NCBI RefSeq assembly: GCF_901764975.1
Contig: NZ_CABFKH010000001.1
Location: 124,001-188,000, forward strand
Source: Actinobacillus indolicus
GTDB lineage: Bacteria > Pseudomonadota > Gammaproteobacteria > Enterobacterales > Pasteurellaceae
DNA: 64,000 nucleotides
Direction: 5' to 3'
Shown: positions 1 to 10,320 of the stretch, piece by piece
Position numbering within the stretch: the first letter of the stretch is position 1
Layout: every line of letters begins with the position of its first letter
Notes under the pieces: generated by a model
What the model was told of the DNA's origin: nothing
Database searches by the model: none
The model's input: the letters and a program-made list of their open reading frames with translations, nothing else
Position numbers and translations under genes: made by a program

Positions 1-536
1 CCCGTTTCAGCTTCGATCCAATATTCTGCAGGTAAACGCCCTGAAGCTGGCAAGCCTAATGGCGTTGAAAAATAAAGAATTAAAATTAAGCCCCACCAGA
101 AGATCGGCATTGAATAGCCTGTTAAAGAGATCGACGAAATAGCGTGGGATAGCCACGACTCTTTCTTCACCGCAGCAATCACGCCAAATAAAATACCAGC
201 AATCAGCGACCATAACAGAGCAAAAAAGGCTAACTCTACGGTTGCAGGGAAAAGGGTGAAAAATTCTTTCAGTACAGGTTCGTTATTACGAAACGAATTA
301 CCTAAATCCCCCTGAAATACACCTTTGACATAATTAAAATATTGTTCGTATAAGGGAAGATCTAAGCCAAGCTGTGCCATCATCTGTGCGTGAACTTCGG
401 GGGTTAAACCACGTTCACCCATTCGGATCTCAATCGGATCGCCCGGGATTAAATGCACGAGAGCAAAGGTAATTAAGGTTATCGCAATAAAGGTTGGGAT
501 AACCATTAAAAGACGTTTAAGAATAAATTGAAACAT
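1..536 (-). CDS. dppB: Dipeptide ABC transporter permease DppB (partial, C-terminus beyond window)
   Basis: Inner-membrane permease of a DppABCDF/OppABCDF-type peptide importer. The reading frame opens at the ATG whose complement is at 534-536 and runs off the left edge, so only the N-terminal ~178 residues are present. The translation begins MFQFILKRLLMVIPTF, the usual first membrane helix of DppB/OppB, followed by the periplasmic segment with LIPGDPIEIRMGERGLTPE and further hydrophobic helices. It lies downstream of dppA on the same strand, separated by a hairpin at 561-603, as expected for an operon in which the binding protein is made in excess. DppB is preferred over OppB because dppA adjoins it and a separate opp operon is present at 13.1-18.7 kb. 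Substrate specificity is inferred from the neighbour. Confidence 0.88.
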   Translation of the reverse strand, partial: MFQFILKRLLMVIPTFIAITLITFALVHLIPGDPIEIRMGERGLTPEVHAQMMAQLGLDLPLYEQYFNYVKGVFQGDLGNSFRNNEPVLKEFFTLFPATVELAFFALLWSLIAGILFGVIAAVKKESWLSHAISSISLTGYSMPIFWWGLILILYFSTPLGLPASGRLPAEYWIEAET

Positions 537-560
537 TCAGTATTCTCTATTTTTAACTAC

Positions 561-603
561 AAGCGGTGAGATATTACAAATTTTTTGCAAAATCTCACCG
601 CTT
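561..603 (-). terminator. Inverted uptake-signal hairpin between dppA and dppB
   Basis: AAGCGGTGAGAT at 561-572 is perfectly complementary to ATCTCACCGCTT at 592-603. The left arm contains ACAAGCGGT (559-567). The hairpin sits after the dppA stop and before dppB, so it probably causes partial termination or protects the dppA mRNA 3' end. It is followed on the minus strand by only a short T stretch, so complete termination is not certain. Confidence 0.65.
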
Positions 604-634
604 TCAACATTGCCTAAATAGGCATTAGCTAGAA

Positions 635-2233
635 TTATTTCGCTAAATCTACACCATAGAAGTTATGTAATGAGAATGGGCTCACTTTATAACCGGTAAC
701 TTCTTTACGTACAGGGAAGTACGTTGTTGAATGTGCAATCGTTACCCATGGTGCTTGTTCTTTGAAAATCACTTGAGCTTGTTTATAAAGCTCTACACGT
801 TTTTCGTGATTAATTTCTTGAGCCGCTTGTGTTACGACATCATTAAACGGTTTGTGACAGAATTTCGCATAGTTAGAACCTTGCTCAACTGCTGCACAGC
901 TTAATAAGGTATTCAAGAAGTTATCAGGGTCACCATTATCACCATTCCAGCCCATCATACCTGTTTGGTGATCACCAGAACGCATACGTTTAAGGTATTC
1001 ACCCCACTCGTAGCTGACAATTTTGGCATTTACACCCACTTTTTTCCAGTCTTCTTGAATAAGTTCTGCCATACGACGAGCGTTCGGGTTATATGGACGA
1101 GAGACTGGCATTGCCCATAAGTCTGTTTCAAAACCTTGTTCAAATCCAGCTTCTTTTAATAATGCTTTTGCTTTTTCAGGATTATATTCATAATCTTGTA
1201 CGGCATCATTATAGCTCCACATTGTTGGTGGAATTGGGTTTTTCGCTTTTTGACCAGAACCTTGGTAAACCGCTTCTAAAATTGCATCTTTATTGATTGC
1301 ATAGCTTAGTGCTTGGCGAACTTTCACATTATCAAATGGCGCTTTTTGTGTATTGAAGTTTAAATAACCCACGTTTAAGCCTGGTTGGCTCATGAGTGTC
1401 ACGTTTGGATCATTTTTTAATTTTTCAATATCCGCTGGATTTGGATACGGCGCAGCATGGCATTCGCCTTTTTGCAGTTTCGCATAACGCACTGACGCAT
1501 CAGGCGTGATTGAGAAGACTAAACGATCAATTTTCGCTTTACCTTGCCAGTAGTTTTCAAACGCTTTATAACGTACTTGTGCATCTTTTTGGTAATCTAC
1601 AAATTGGAAAGGACCAGTTCCAACTGGGTTGTTATCCACTTTTTCTGGTGTTCCCGCTTTTAACATGTTATCAGCATATTCCGCAGATAAAATAGAAGCA
1701 AAGTCCATCGCTAAGTTAGCAAGGAATGGGGCATTTGGAACTTTTAAGCTAATTTTAACAGTGTAATCATCTACTTTTTCCACTTTATCGATAATATTTT
1801 GCATATCCATGCCGATAAAGTATTCGTAGTTACCGCCAGAAACTTTGTGATATGGGTGGTTAGGGTCTAATTGACGGTTAAATGAGAAAAGCACGTCATC
1901 CGCATTAAAATCACGACTTGGTTTGAAATCTTTTGTTTCATGGAATTTCACACCTTTACGGAGATGGAATGTGTAGGTTTTACCATCTTCAGATACATCC
2001 CATTTTTCTGCTAATGAAGGCACAACATTGGTTTCACCTGGCTGAAAATCGGTTAGACGGTTAAAGATAGCTTGCCCAGAGGCATCTAGCGTTGGACCAT
2101 CTGTACCAAATTGCGGATTAAAGAAAGAAGGCGATGCTTCCATACAATAGATAAATGTTTTTGTTGATGCCATTGCTGTGCTTGATGCAGCAACAGCTAA
2201 AGCCACTAAAGAAAGTTGTGCTAGTTTTTTCAT
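635..2233 (-). CDS. dppA: Periplasmic dipeptide-binding protein DppA
   Basis: Substrate-binding protein (SBP family 5) of the dipeptide ABC importer; some Pasteurellaceae homologues also bind heme. The 532 residues open with a Sec signal peptide (MKKLAQLSLVALAVAASSTAMA, cleavage near A22/S23). Family hallmarks include LAEKWDVSEDGKTYTFHLRK near residue 75, FSFNRQLDPNHP, the NPVGTGPF motif near residue 205 and WNGDNGDPDNFLNTLLSC near residue 430, which is characteristic of DppA rather than OppA. Length matches E. coli DppA (about 535). It is the first gene of a minus-strand unit with dppB downstream, and a sigma70-type promoter is visible at 2294-2321. The start is the only good ATG; GGAGTG precedes it. 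Confidence 0.93.
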   Translation of the reverse strand: MKKLAQLSLVALAVAASSTAMASTKTFIYCMEASPSFFNPQFGTDGPTLDASGQAIFNRLTDFQPGETNVVPSLAEKWDVSEDGKTYTFHLRKGVKFHETKDFKPSRDFNADDVLFSFNRQLDPNHPYHKVSGGNYEYFIGMDMQNIIDKVEKVDDYTVKISLKVPNAPFLANLAMDFASILSAEYADNMLKAGTPEKVDNNPVGTGPFQFVDYQKDAQVRYKAFENYWQGKAKIDRLVFSITPDASVRYAKLQKGECHAAPYPNPADIEKLKNDPNVTLMSQPGLNVGYLNFNTQKAPFDNVKVRQALSYAINKDAILEAVYQGSGQKAKNPIPPTMWSYNDAVQDYEYNPEKAKALLKEAGFEQGFETDLWAMPVSRPYNPNARRMAELIQEDWKKVGVNAKIVSYEWGEYLKRMRSGDHQTGMMGWNGDNGDPDNFLNTLLSCAAVEQGSNYAKFCHKPFNDVVTQAAQEINHEKRVELYKQAQVIFKEQAPWVTIAHSTTYFPVRKEVTGYKVSPFSLHNFYGVDLAK

Positions 2234-2293
2234 TATTTCACTCCAAAAGTATTTTTGTGCTAGTTGGGGCTAAACGACTGCCCAGCCATTCGA

Positions 2294-2321
2294 AATATAC
2301 AAGTTTTTTTATGAATCGCAA
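2294..2321 (-). promoter_or_regulatory. Candidate sigma70 promoter of dppA
   Basis: On the minus strand TTGCGA (complement of 2316-2321) is followed after 16 nt by TATATT (complement of 2294-2299), about 60 nt upstream of the dppA start codon. The spacing and hexamers are good, but no start-site data exist. Confidence 0.5.
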
Positions 2322-2401
2322 TACTTTTTTTTATGCAAGCGGTATCTTTTCACTATTTTTTTACAAAATTTTGACCACTTCACAGATTTTTAAAACAAAA
2401 A

Positions 2402-2427
2402 GACCGCTGAAATCTAAACAAGCGGTC
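2402..2427 (-). terminator. adk terminator built from an uptake-signal pair
   Basis: GACCGCT (2402-2408) pairs with AGCGGTC (2421-2427). Read on the minus strand the hairpin is followed by TTTTTGTTTT, a good rho-independent terminator about 25 nt after the adk stop. ACAAGCGGT is included in the right arm. Confidence 0.7.
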
Positions 2428-2450
2428 AGTTTTTGTTAATTTTTTGCAGA

Positions 2451-3128
<678 letters not shown>

Positions 3129-3253
3129 TTAGGCAGTTACCTTACCGATTACTGCCTAAAATTGCAAATTTTATTATGTAAATGACCGCTTGTTTGATAG
3201 AGAGTTTGATCTGGTTTGAAGATTCTAACCGCTATCGTATAGATTACAGGGAT

Positions 3254-4504
3254 TTAATGCCCACTCAACACCTTCGCAGGTTCTAATTTAGACGCTCTAA
3301 TCGCAGGATAAAGGCTGGCGATTAGGCTTAAAATCAGAGTAGCGAGAAGTACCCAAACAATGTCTAGCCAATGAATTTCACTCGGTAAAAAGTCAATAAA
3401 ATAGACCCCGTCTGAGAGTAATTTCATTCCGATTACACTTTCAAACCATTTAATAATCGCAGTTAAATTCATTGATACAACCACACCTAACACTACGCCG
3501 AATAACGCCCCTTTCATACCTGAAATCAAACCGTACCAAAGGAAAATATGTTGAATAAAGCGGTTGTTTGCCCCTAAGGTTCGCTGAATGGCAATATCGC
3601 CCTGTTTGTCTTTGACTGCCATGACTAAGGTGGAAATAATGTTAAAGCACGCCACGCCAATCACAAGCACCATCGCAATGTACATCACGGTGCGGATCAG
3701 TTGAATGTCGTTGTACATATAGCCAAATTTATCGATCCACGTTTGCATATATAGTTGCTGTGGATAATTCGCTAATTCAGGGAAGGTAATCTCTCTGACT
3801 TGAAACGGTTGTTTCACCGCTAATTCAATGCCTGTATATTGGCTTGGTTTCAATTCTAACAGCTCTTGGGCTTTCGCAATCGGAAGCAGTGCGTAACTGT
3901 GATCAAGCTGTCCATCTAAACGCAAAATGCCCGTCACCGTTAAGCTAAAACGCAAAGGTTGAGCCAATTTGCCGTCGTCGGTCGGTTGTGGCAATAACAG
4001 GGTGACTTCATCGCCGACATTAATATCCAAAGAACGAGCAATTCCAGCCCCTAAAATTAAACCGCCCTCTTGTTTGAACGCTTGCCATTGAGCTTGTGGA
4101 ATAAATTGAGTAAGCTGGCTCACTTGTTCTTGTTTAGTTGGATCGATCCCTCGAACCTGTGCAATTTTTAGCTGGCTACCATTTTCAATCAAGCCAGTAA
4201 AGCTGACAAACGGAGATAAAGCGGTCACATTGGGGTTATCTTTTACGATATGCACAAGGCGATCACCTTGTGCAATGGTCGCTGATTTACTTTCGTTATA
4301 CACCATAATTTCAGCGTGGGGAACAACGGAAAGCACCCGTTGATTTAGCTCTCGTTCAAAGCCGTTCATTGCACTTAAGCCGATAATCAGCACCGCAACG
4401 CCCAACGCAATGCCGACACTAGAAAAGAGCGAAATCAATGACACCAAGCGATTTTTCTGTTTGCCACGCTGATAACGCCAACTGATAAAAAATGGGGTAC
4501 TCAT
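3254..4504 (-). CDS. lolE: Lipoprotein-releasing ABC transporter membrane subunit LolE
   Basis: Inner-membrane subunit of the LolCDE complex that extracts outer-membrane lipoproteins and passes them to LolA. The 416 residues have one N-terminal membrane helix, a large periplasmic domain and three C-terminal helices (residues ~270-300, 325-350 and 375-400), the MacB/FtsX topology. The N-terminal segment GLSAMNGFERELNQR followed by VLSVVPHAEI matches LolE; LolC proteins have LSVMNGFERELQNN and MPQA at this point. It overlaps the lolD stop by one base (TAATG), so translation is coupled. A separate lolC is not in the window; H. influenzae likewise keeps lolC apart from lolDE. Confidence 0.9.
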   Translation of the reverse strand: MSTPFFISWRYQRGKQKNRLVSLISLFSSVGIALGVAVLIIGLSAMNGFERELNQRVLSVVPHAEIMVYNESKSATIAQGDRLVHIVKDNPNVTALSPFVSFTGLIENGSQLKIAQVRGIDPTKQEQVSQLTQFIPQAQWQAFKQEGGLILGAGIARSLDINVGDEVTLLLPQPTDDGKLAQPLRFSLTVTGILRLDGQLDHSYALLPIAKAQELLELKPSQYTGIELAVKQPFQVREITFPELANYPQQLYMQTWIDKFGYMYNDIQLIRTVMYIAMVLVIGVACFNIISTLVMAVKDKQGDIAIQRTLGANNRFIQHIFLWYGLISGMKGALFGVVLGVVVSMNLTAIIKWFESVIGMKLLSDGVYFIDFLPSEIHWLDIVWVLLATLILSLIASLYPAIRASKLEPAKVLSGH

Positions 4505-5190
4505 TAGTTACCCTCACGCAATACGCCGTCTTGCATAATTAAACGACGGTTCAGTTTGTGGGCTAAATTCAAGTCGTGGGTCACTAATAGGAAAGCGATC
4601 TGCTGTTCTTGATTTAAACGCTGAATGAGTTCAAAAATACTCTCGGTTGTTTTTTGGTCGAGATTACCCGTAGGTTCATCAGCAAGAACTAACGCAGGGT
4701 TATTCACCAACGCACGGGCAATCGCGACACGCTGGCGTTCACCGCCCGATAACGCTGAAGGTCGATGGGTAATTCGGTGAGCCAATCCGACCGCTTGTAG
4801 CATTTTTTCGGCACGATCTTTGGCTTCCGTTTTGTTTTGTTGTCCGATTAACATTGGCATCATCACATTTTCCAACGCAGAGAAATCTGCCATTAAGTGA
4901 TGAAACTGATAGACAAAGCCAAGATGTTGATTGCGTAATTTTGCAAGAGCATTGCTACTGAGCTTTTGCAACGATTGCCCTTTGATAAAGACCTCACCGT
5001 CACTCGGCTGATCTAAACCGCCAAGGGTATGTAACAAGGTACTTTTGCCTGAGCCAGAGCTACCAACAATCGCCACAAGTTCGCCTGCATTCATTGAAAA
5101 GGATATGTTTTTAAGCACCTGAGTAGCATTTTCGCCCTCTTGGTAAAATTTGCTGATATTTTCACAGCGAAGAAGTTCGTTTGAAGACAT
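4504..5190 (-). CDS. lolD: Lipoprotein-releasing ABC transporter ATPase LolD
   Basis: Cytosolic ATPase of LolCDE, powering lipoprotein release from the inner membrane. The 228 residues carry Walker [10 protein letters not shown] (near residue 42), the Q-loop, the signature [15 protein letters not shown] (near residue 147), Walker [13 protein letters not shown] (near residue 167) and the switch histidine in LLVTHD. This is the typical short MacB/LolD-type ATPase without a C-terminal extension. It is the first gene of the lolDE pair and is divergent from the AhpD-like gene, with about 125 nt between the two start codons. Confidence 0.95.
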   Translation of the reverse strand: MSSNELLRCENISKFYQEGENATQVLKNISFSMNAGELVAIVGSSGSGKSTLLHTLGGLDQPSDGEVFIKGQSLQKLSSNALAKLRNQHLGFVYQFHHLMADFSALENVMMPMLIGQQNKTEAKDRAEKMLQAVGLAHRITHRPSALSGGERQRVAIARALVNNPALVLADEPTGNLDQKTTESIFELIQRLNQEQQIAFLLVTHDLNLAHKLNRRLIMQDGVLREGN

Positions 5191-5315
5191 TTTATTTTAC
5201 TTTTCAGAAAGAAATTATTGTGTTTCATCTTAAACAAAAAACGTGACAGACGCTACCTGAAAACAGTAAAATTGAACTCGCACTCTACTTCTATTAATAA
5301 TTGGAGAAAATTTTT

Positions 5316-5654
5316 ATGTCATTTCAAAATTGGACAGAGCATACCGCTCACGTAAAAAAATCATTCGGTGAATTAGGTAAGAAACACCCTAAAATGCTAC
5401 AAGCCTACATCAGTTTAGATCAAGCAGCGGCTGCCGAAGCCTTAGATGAGAAAACCCGTGAATTAATTGCGATTGCCGTTGCTATCACAACTCGCTGTGA
5501 AAGTTGTATCAGCGTTCACGCCGAAAAAGCAGCAAAAGCGGGTGCAACGGAAAGTGAAATTGCAGGGGCATTAGCTACAGCGATAGCCTTAAATGCAGGA
5601 GCAGCTTACACTTACGCATTAAGAGCCTTAGAAGCCGTTGAAGAACAAAAATAG
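5316..5654 (+). CDS. Carboxymuconolactone decarboxylase/AhpD-like protein
   Basis: Small all-helical protein of the CMD/AhpD-like superfamily, whose members are thiol-dependent peroxidase partners or decarboxylases. The start is taken as ATG 5316 because GGAG (5303-5306) lies 9 nt upstream; an in-frame TTG at 5301 has no ribosome site. The 112 residues include ELIAIAVAITTRCESCISVH, giving the redox motif C61-E-S-C64 plus H68, which is diagnostic of the AhpD-type active site. A gene for a periplasmic rhodanese follows after 9 nt, suggesting a two-gene sulfur or peroxide-handling unit. The exact substrate is unknown. Confidence 0.85.
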   Translation: MSFQNWTEHTAHVKKSFGELGKKHPKMLQAYISLDQAAAAEALDEKTRELIAIAVAITTRCESCISVHAEKAAKAGATESEIAGALATAIALNAGAAYTYALRALEAVEEQK

Positions 5655-5663
5655 GTTAGCCCA

Positions 5664-6023
5664 ATGAAAAAATTGACTTCCTTAGTCGCTACGGTAATCA
5701 GTTTAGCTGTGATTGAACCTAGCTTTGCCACTGAACTCCCAACTGTTCAGACACAAGGGCAAAAAGCTAAAGGGATCTGGATTGATGTTCGCAGTGCAGA
5801 AGAATATCAAGCGGGGCATTTAGAAGGGGCATTAAATGTGCCACATACGGATATTGCCACTCAGATTGCGAAAATCAGCCCAAATAAAGATGAGCCGATT
5901 AATGTATATTGCCGTTCAGGAAGACGCTCTGAATTAGCCCTAAATGAATTGAAAAAATTAGGTTATACCAACGTCACTAATCAGGGCGGTTATACCGAAT
6001 TATTGCAAAAAGGCTTTAAGTAA
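5664..6023 (+). CDS. Periplasmic rhodanese-domain protein (PspE-like)
   Basis: Predicted exported single-domain rhodanese (sulfurtransferase). The 119 residues start with a signal peptide (MKKLTSLVATVISLAVIEPS, cleavage near FA/TE), followed by the rhodanese fold: IDVRSAEEYQAGHLEGALNVP (CH2A motif region) and the active loop C83-R-S-G-R-R with the catalytic cysteine. The length and single domain resemble E. coli PspE and GlpE. It follows the AhpD-like gene by 9 nt and ends before a strong terminator (6051-6081). A role in periplasmic thiosulfate or persulfide transfer is inferred from the family. Confidence 0.85.
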   Translation: MKKLTSLVATVISLAVIEPSFATELPTVQTQGQKAKGIWIDVRSAEEYQAGHLEGALNVPHTDIATQIAKISPNKDEPINVYCRSGRRSELALNELKKLGYTNVTNQGGYTELLQKGFK

Positions 6024-6050
6024 GCGGTAGGATTTCATTCAATATTTACA

Positions 6051-6081
6051 AAAAGGCAATATTTCCAAAATATTGCCTTTT
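6051..6081 (+). terminator. Rho-independent terminator after the rhodanese gene
   Basis: Perfect 12-bp stem AAAAGGCAATAT (6051-6062) / ATATTGCCTTTT (6070-6081) with a 7-nt loop and T run; it separates the rhodanese unit from eno. Confidence 0.9.
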
Positions 6082-6128
6082 TCATCATTCACAAAATGCC
6101 TTGTTCGATCAAATATCCCATAAGTTTT

Positions 6129-6144
6129 TGTGAAGTACATCACT
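6129..6144 (+). promoter_or_regulatory. Candidate CRP-binding site upstream of eno
   Basis: TGTGA-AGTACA-TCACT matches the CRP consensus TGTGA-N6-TCACA at 9 of 10 positions, with T runs on both sides. It lies about 86 nt ahead of the eno start codon. A convincing -10 at the right distance was not found, so the regulatory role is tentative. Confidence 0.5.
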
Positions 6145-6217
6145 TTTTTACAAGACAAAACAGAAAAATCCCATTACTATATACACGTTTTTCAACATTA
6201 ACTATTAACTCTCATAG

Positions 6218-7540
<1,323 letters not shown>

Positions 7541-7562
7541 TTTGCGTTGATTTATTGAATAT

Positions 7563-7594
7563 AGCCACCTTGAGAAATTGAGGTGGCTTTTTTG
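7563..7594 (+). terminator. eno terminator
   Basis: AGCCACCT (7563-7570) pairs with AGGTGGCT (7581-7588), followed by TTTTTT; a rho-independent terminator about 25 nt after the eno stop. Confidence 0.9.
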
Positions 7595-7657
7595 TTAAAG
7601 CATTACTGCTACAAGCGGTAAGATTTTGATAAAAATTTGCAAAATAGGAAAAGAACA

Positions 7658-8071
7658 ATGCTCTATTCAGTCCTAAATGATCATATCACGCTCGGCACGC
7701 CCTATCGCAACGGCGCTCATTCCATTAAGCACGAACATTTAGTCGTTATGTTTGAAGATGATGGTGAAACAGGTTATTTCTACGCAATGGATTTACATCA
7801 AGAAGCTCAACCTGTAGTCGATAGTTTATTTGTCTATCGTGTCAGCGATGTAAAACCCGAAACCCTAAAAGAGCCACGCCGTTTTCAGATCTGCTGGTCA
7901 GAAGATGGCTACAAAGCATTTTTGCTGTTAAATGATTATCCACACGCCGTCTTTGATTTCCGTGAATTTGTTGGCTATAACCATACTAAATTCCCTGAAC
8001 CCGAGTTAGGCAGTATGTGGCGACACAAAGAAACGACGAAAGAGCTTGTAGAAGCTTGGTTAGTCAGTTAA
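7658..8071 (+). CDS. Conserved hypothetical protein (DUF2251-like)
   Basis: Function unknown. The 137-residue soluble protein has no signal peptide or membrane helix and is rich in aromatic and acidic residues (VMFEDDGETGYFYAMDL, FDFREFVGYNHTKFPEPELG). From memory it resembles a small Pasteurellaceae/enteric family found next to eno (DUF2251 type); this assignment is by pattern only. The start is ATG 7658, preceded by AGGAAAAG; an upstream in-frame TTG at 7637 has no ribosome site. The uptake-signal core ACAAGCGGT lies just upstream (7612-7620). Confidence 0.7.
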   Translation: MLYSVLNDHITLGTPYRNGAHSIKHEHLVVMFEDDGETGYFYAMDLHQEAQPVVDSLFVYRVSDVKPETLKEPRRFQICWSEDGYKAFLLLNDYPHAVFDFREFVGYNHTKFPEPELGSMWRHKETTKELVEAWLVS

Positions 8072-8357
8072 TTTGGTATAAATGATTGGAAAAATATAAC
8101 ATTGAGTCGTTATTATAAATTTCAATGCGTTAATATGATTTTCCCTTCTTCGCTTTGTCGTAGAAGGGATTATTGATCTTGCTAAATAAATGCGTAAACA
8201 ATTTCCCTAAAATTGCAATTTTTGCTTTCATTCCCCCCCCATTCACTATATCATTACAGGCTATTTCAAAGCGTATTTATTACGTCTTAGTCGTGCTGAA
8301 TTTTTAATCAGCTTTTTGCATTTTCTCAACAATGCCCTAGGGGGAAAACAAAAATCA
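8072..8357. other. Intergenic region upstream of potA
   Basis: 286 nt without a gene. It contains a hairpin CCCTTCT/AGAAGGG (8143-8149/8162-8168) with no T run on either strand, an uninterrupted run of eight C (8233-8240), and a candidate potA promoter around the C run. AGGGGG just before ATG 8358 is the potA ribosome site. Confidence 0.6.
8222..8252 (+). promoter_or_regulatory. Candidate potA promoter with a C8 homopolymer in its spacer
   Basis: TTGCTT (8222-8227) and TATATC (8247-8252) are separated by 19 nt that include eight consecutive C (8233-8240). The spacer is two longer than optimal, so loss of one or two C would improve it. Assignment is by eye only. Confidence 0.3.
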
Positions 8358-9473
8358 ATGGAAAAGTTAGAGCAACAAAAACCAATTATTGAGCTTCGTT
8401 CTATAACGAAACGTTATGGTGAGAAAACCATTATTGATGGTTTAGATCTGACAATTAATGATGGCGAGTTTTTAACTATTCTTGGTCCATCGGGTTGCGG
8501 TAAAACGACAGTATTACGTTTAATTGCCGGTTTTGAAGATTTAACAGACGGTTCAATTATTCTTGATGGACAAGATGTATCAAATATCGATGCAGAGCAA
8601 CGTCCAGTGAATACGGTTTTCCAAAGTTATGCACTTTTCCCTCATATGACTATTTTTGATAACGTAGCTTTCGGCTTACGTATGCAAAAAGTGCCAGAAG
8701 CGGAAATCAAACCTCGTGTCATGGAAGCGTTGCGTATGGTGCGTTTAGAAGAAATGGCACCACGTAAACCATCACAGCTTTCAGGTGGTCAGCAACAACG
8801 TATTGCGATTGCGCGTGCGGTGGTGAATCAACCGAAAGTATTGTTATTAGACGAATCACTTTCTGCGCTTGACTATAAATTACGTAAAGAGATGCAACAT
8901 GAATTAAAACAGTTGCAACGTCAGTTAGGTATTACCTTTATTTTCGTTACCCACGATCAAGAAGAAGCATTAACCATGTCAGATCGTATTATCGTCATGA
9001 ACAAAGGTAAGATCCAACAAGACGGTTCTCCACGTGAAATTTATGAAGAGCCAAGTAACTTATTCGTTGCTCGCTTTATCGGTGAGATTAACGTGTTTGA
9101 TGCAACGGTGATTGAGCGTGTAACTGAAAAAACAGTCAAAGCGAATGTAGAAGGTCGTATTTGCGAAATTTATACCGATTTACCGGTTCGTCCAAATCAA
9201 AAATTAAAAGTCTTACTTCGTCCTGAAGATATAGTGATCGAAGAGTTGGACGAAAATGAAAGTTCAAAAGCGGTCATTGGTCACATTAGTGATCGTACTT
9301 ATAAAGGGATGACACTTGAATCTAACGTGGTATTAGATCATAACCAAATGAAAGTGTTAGTCAGCGAATTCTTTAACGAAGATGATCCACACATGGATCA
9401 CTCTGTAGGGCAAAAAGTGGCATTAACATGGCACGAAGGCTGGGAGGTTGTACTCGACGATGAAGACTGCTAG
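8358..9473 (+). CDS. potA: Spermidine/putrescine ABC transporter ATPase PotA
   Basis: ATP-hydrolysing subunit of the polyamine importer PotABCD. The start is placed at ATG 8358, with AGGGGGAAA upstream; an in-frame TTG at 8316 would add 14 residues with no homology. The 371 residues carry Walker [11 protein letters not shown]-loop [11 protein letters not shown], signature [15 protein letters not shown], Walker [13 protein letters not shown] (Ser instead of the more common Pro after DE, as in PotA) and switch [11 protein letters not shown], then the C-terminal TOBE-type domain with LLRPEDI. It overlaps potB, and potC follows, forming an operon. The specificity is inferred from family and order. 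Confidence 0.94.
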   Translation: MEKLEQQKPIIELRSITKRYGEKTIIDGLDLTINDGEFLTILGPSGCGKTTVLRLIAGFEDLTDGSIILDGQDVSNIDAEQRPVNTVFQSYALFPHMTIFDNVAFGLRMQKVPEAEIKPRVMEALRMVRLEEMAPRKPSQLSGGQQQRIAIARAVVNQPKVLLLDESLSALDYKLRKEMQHELKQLQRQLGITFIFVTHDQEEALTMSDRIIVMNKGKIQQDGSPREIYEEPSNLFVARFIGEINVFDATVIERVTEKTVKANVEGRICEIYTDLPVRPNQKLKVLLRPEDIVIEELDENESSKAVIGHISDRTYKGMTLESNVVLDHNQMKVLVSEFFNEDDPHMDHSVGQKVALTWHEGWEVVLDDEDC

Positions 9474-10320
9474 TAATAAATTTCAAAACGTTACTGTAGC
9501 GGTTATCTTCGGTTGGTTAATTTTCTTTGTATTAATCCCGAACTTACTGGTGTTGTTTACCAGTTTTATGACCAAAGACAGTAGCAATCTGATTGAATTT
9601 ACATTCTCACTTGAAAGCTATGGACGTTTGATTGATCCACTTTACTCACAAGTGTTGTGGAACTCGCTCTATATGGCAGGGATTGCGACAATTATTTGTT
9701 TAATTGTGGGCTATCCGTTTGCTTTTATGATTGCGAAATTGCCAGCAAAATATCGTCCATTTTTACTCTTTTTGGTGGTATTACCTTTCTGGACAAACTC
9801 CCTTATTCGTATCTATGGAATGAAAATTTTCCTTGGTGTGAAAGGTATTTTGAATGAAACACTATTATCCTTAGGCATTATTAGCGAGCCAATTCGTATT
9901 TTGAATACAGAAATCGCAGTTATTATTGGCTTAGTGTACATTCTATTGCCATTTATGATTTTGCCACTCTATTCATCTATTGAAAAAATTGATGGACGTT
10001 TACTTGAAGCGGCAAAAGACTTAGGGGCAAATGCATTCCAGCGTTTTGTTAAAGTGATTATTCCACTTACTATGCCAGGTATCGTGGCTGGTTGTTTATT
10101 AGTATTACTTCCGGCAATGGGTATGTTCTATGTGGCAGACTTATTAGGCGGTGCGAAAGTATTACTTGTCGGTAACATTATTAAGAGTGAGTTCTTAGTC
10201 ACACGTAACTGGCCATTTGGCTCTGCAATCAGTATTGCATTAACTGTCTTAATGGCATTAATGATTTATGTGTACTACCGTGCAAATAAACTGATGAATA
10301 AGAAAATGGAGTTAGAATAA
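9460..10320 (+). CDS. potB: Spermidine/putrescine ABC transporter permease PotB
   Basis: Inner-membrane permease of the polyamine importer. The 286 residues start at ATG 9460, inside the last codons of potA (14-nt overlap), preceded by GGGAGG at 9442-9447; an in-frame TTG at 9448 is less likely. About six membrane helices are visible, and the EAA loop reads [28 protein letters not shown] near residue 190. The overlap with potA and the one-base TAATG overlap with potC indicate coupled translation. Confidence 0.92.
   Translation: MKTASNKFQNVTVAVIFGWLIFFVLIPNLLVLFTSFMTKDSSNLIEFTFSLESYGRLIDPLYSQVLWNSLYMAGIATIICLIVGYPFAFMIAKLPAKYRPFLLFLVVLPFWTNSLIRIYGMKIFLGVKGILNETLLSLGIISEPIRILNTEIAVIIGLVYILLPFMILPLYSSIEKIDGRLLEAAKDLGANAFQRFVKVIIPLTMPGIVAGCLLVLLPAMGMFYVADLLGGAKVLLVGNIIKSEFLVTRNWPFGSAISIALTVLMALMIYVYYRANKLMNKKMELE

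Noticed and set aside
3254-4504. Naming this gene lolC
   Set aside because: The N-terminal GLSAMNGFERELNQR and VVPHAEI match LolE; LolC has a different sequence here.
8143-8168. Hairpin as terminator of the DUF2251-like gene
   Set aside because: The stem is only 7 bp with a 12-nt loop and has no T run on either strand; kept only as part of the intergenic description.
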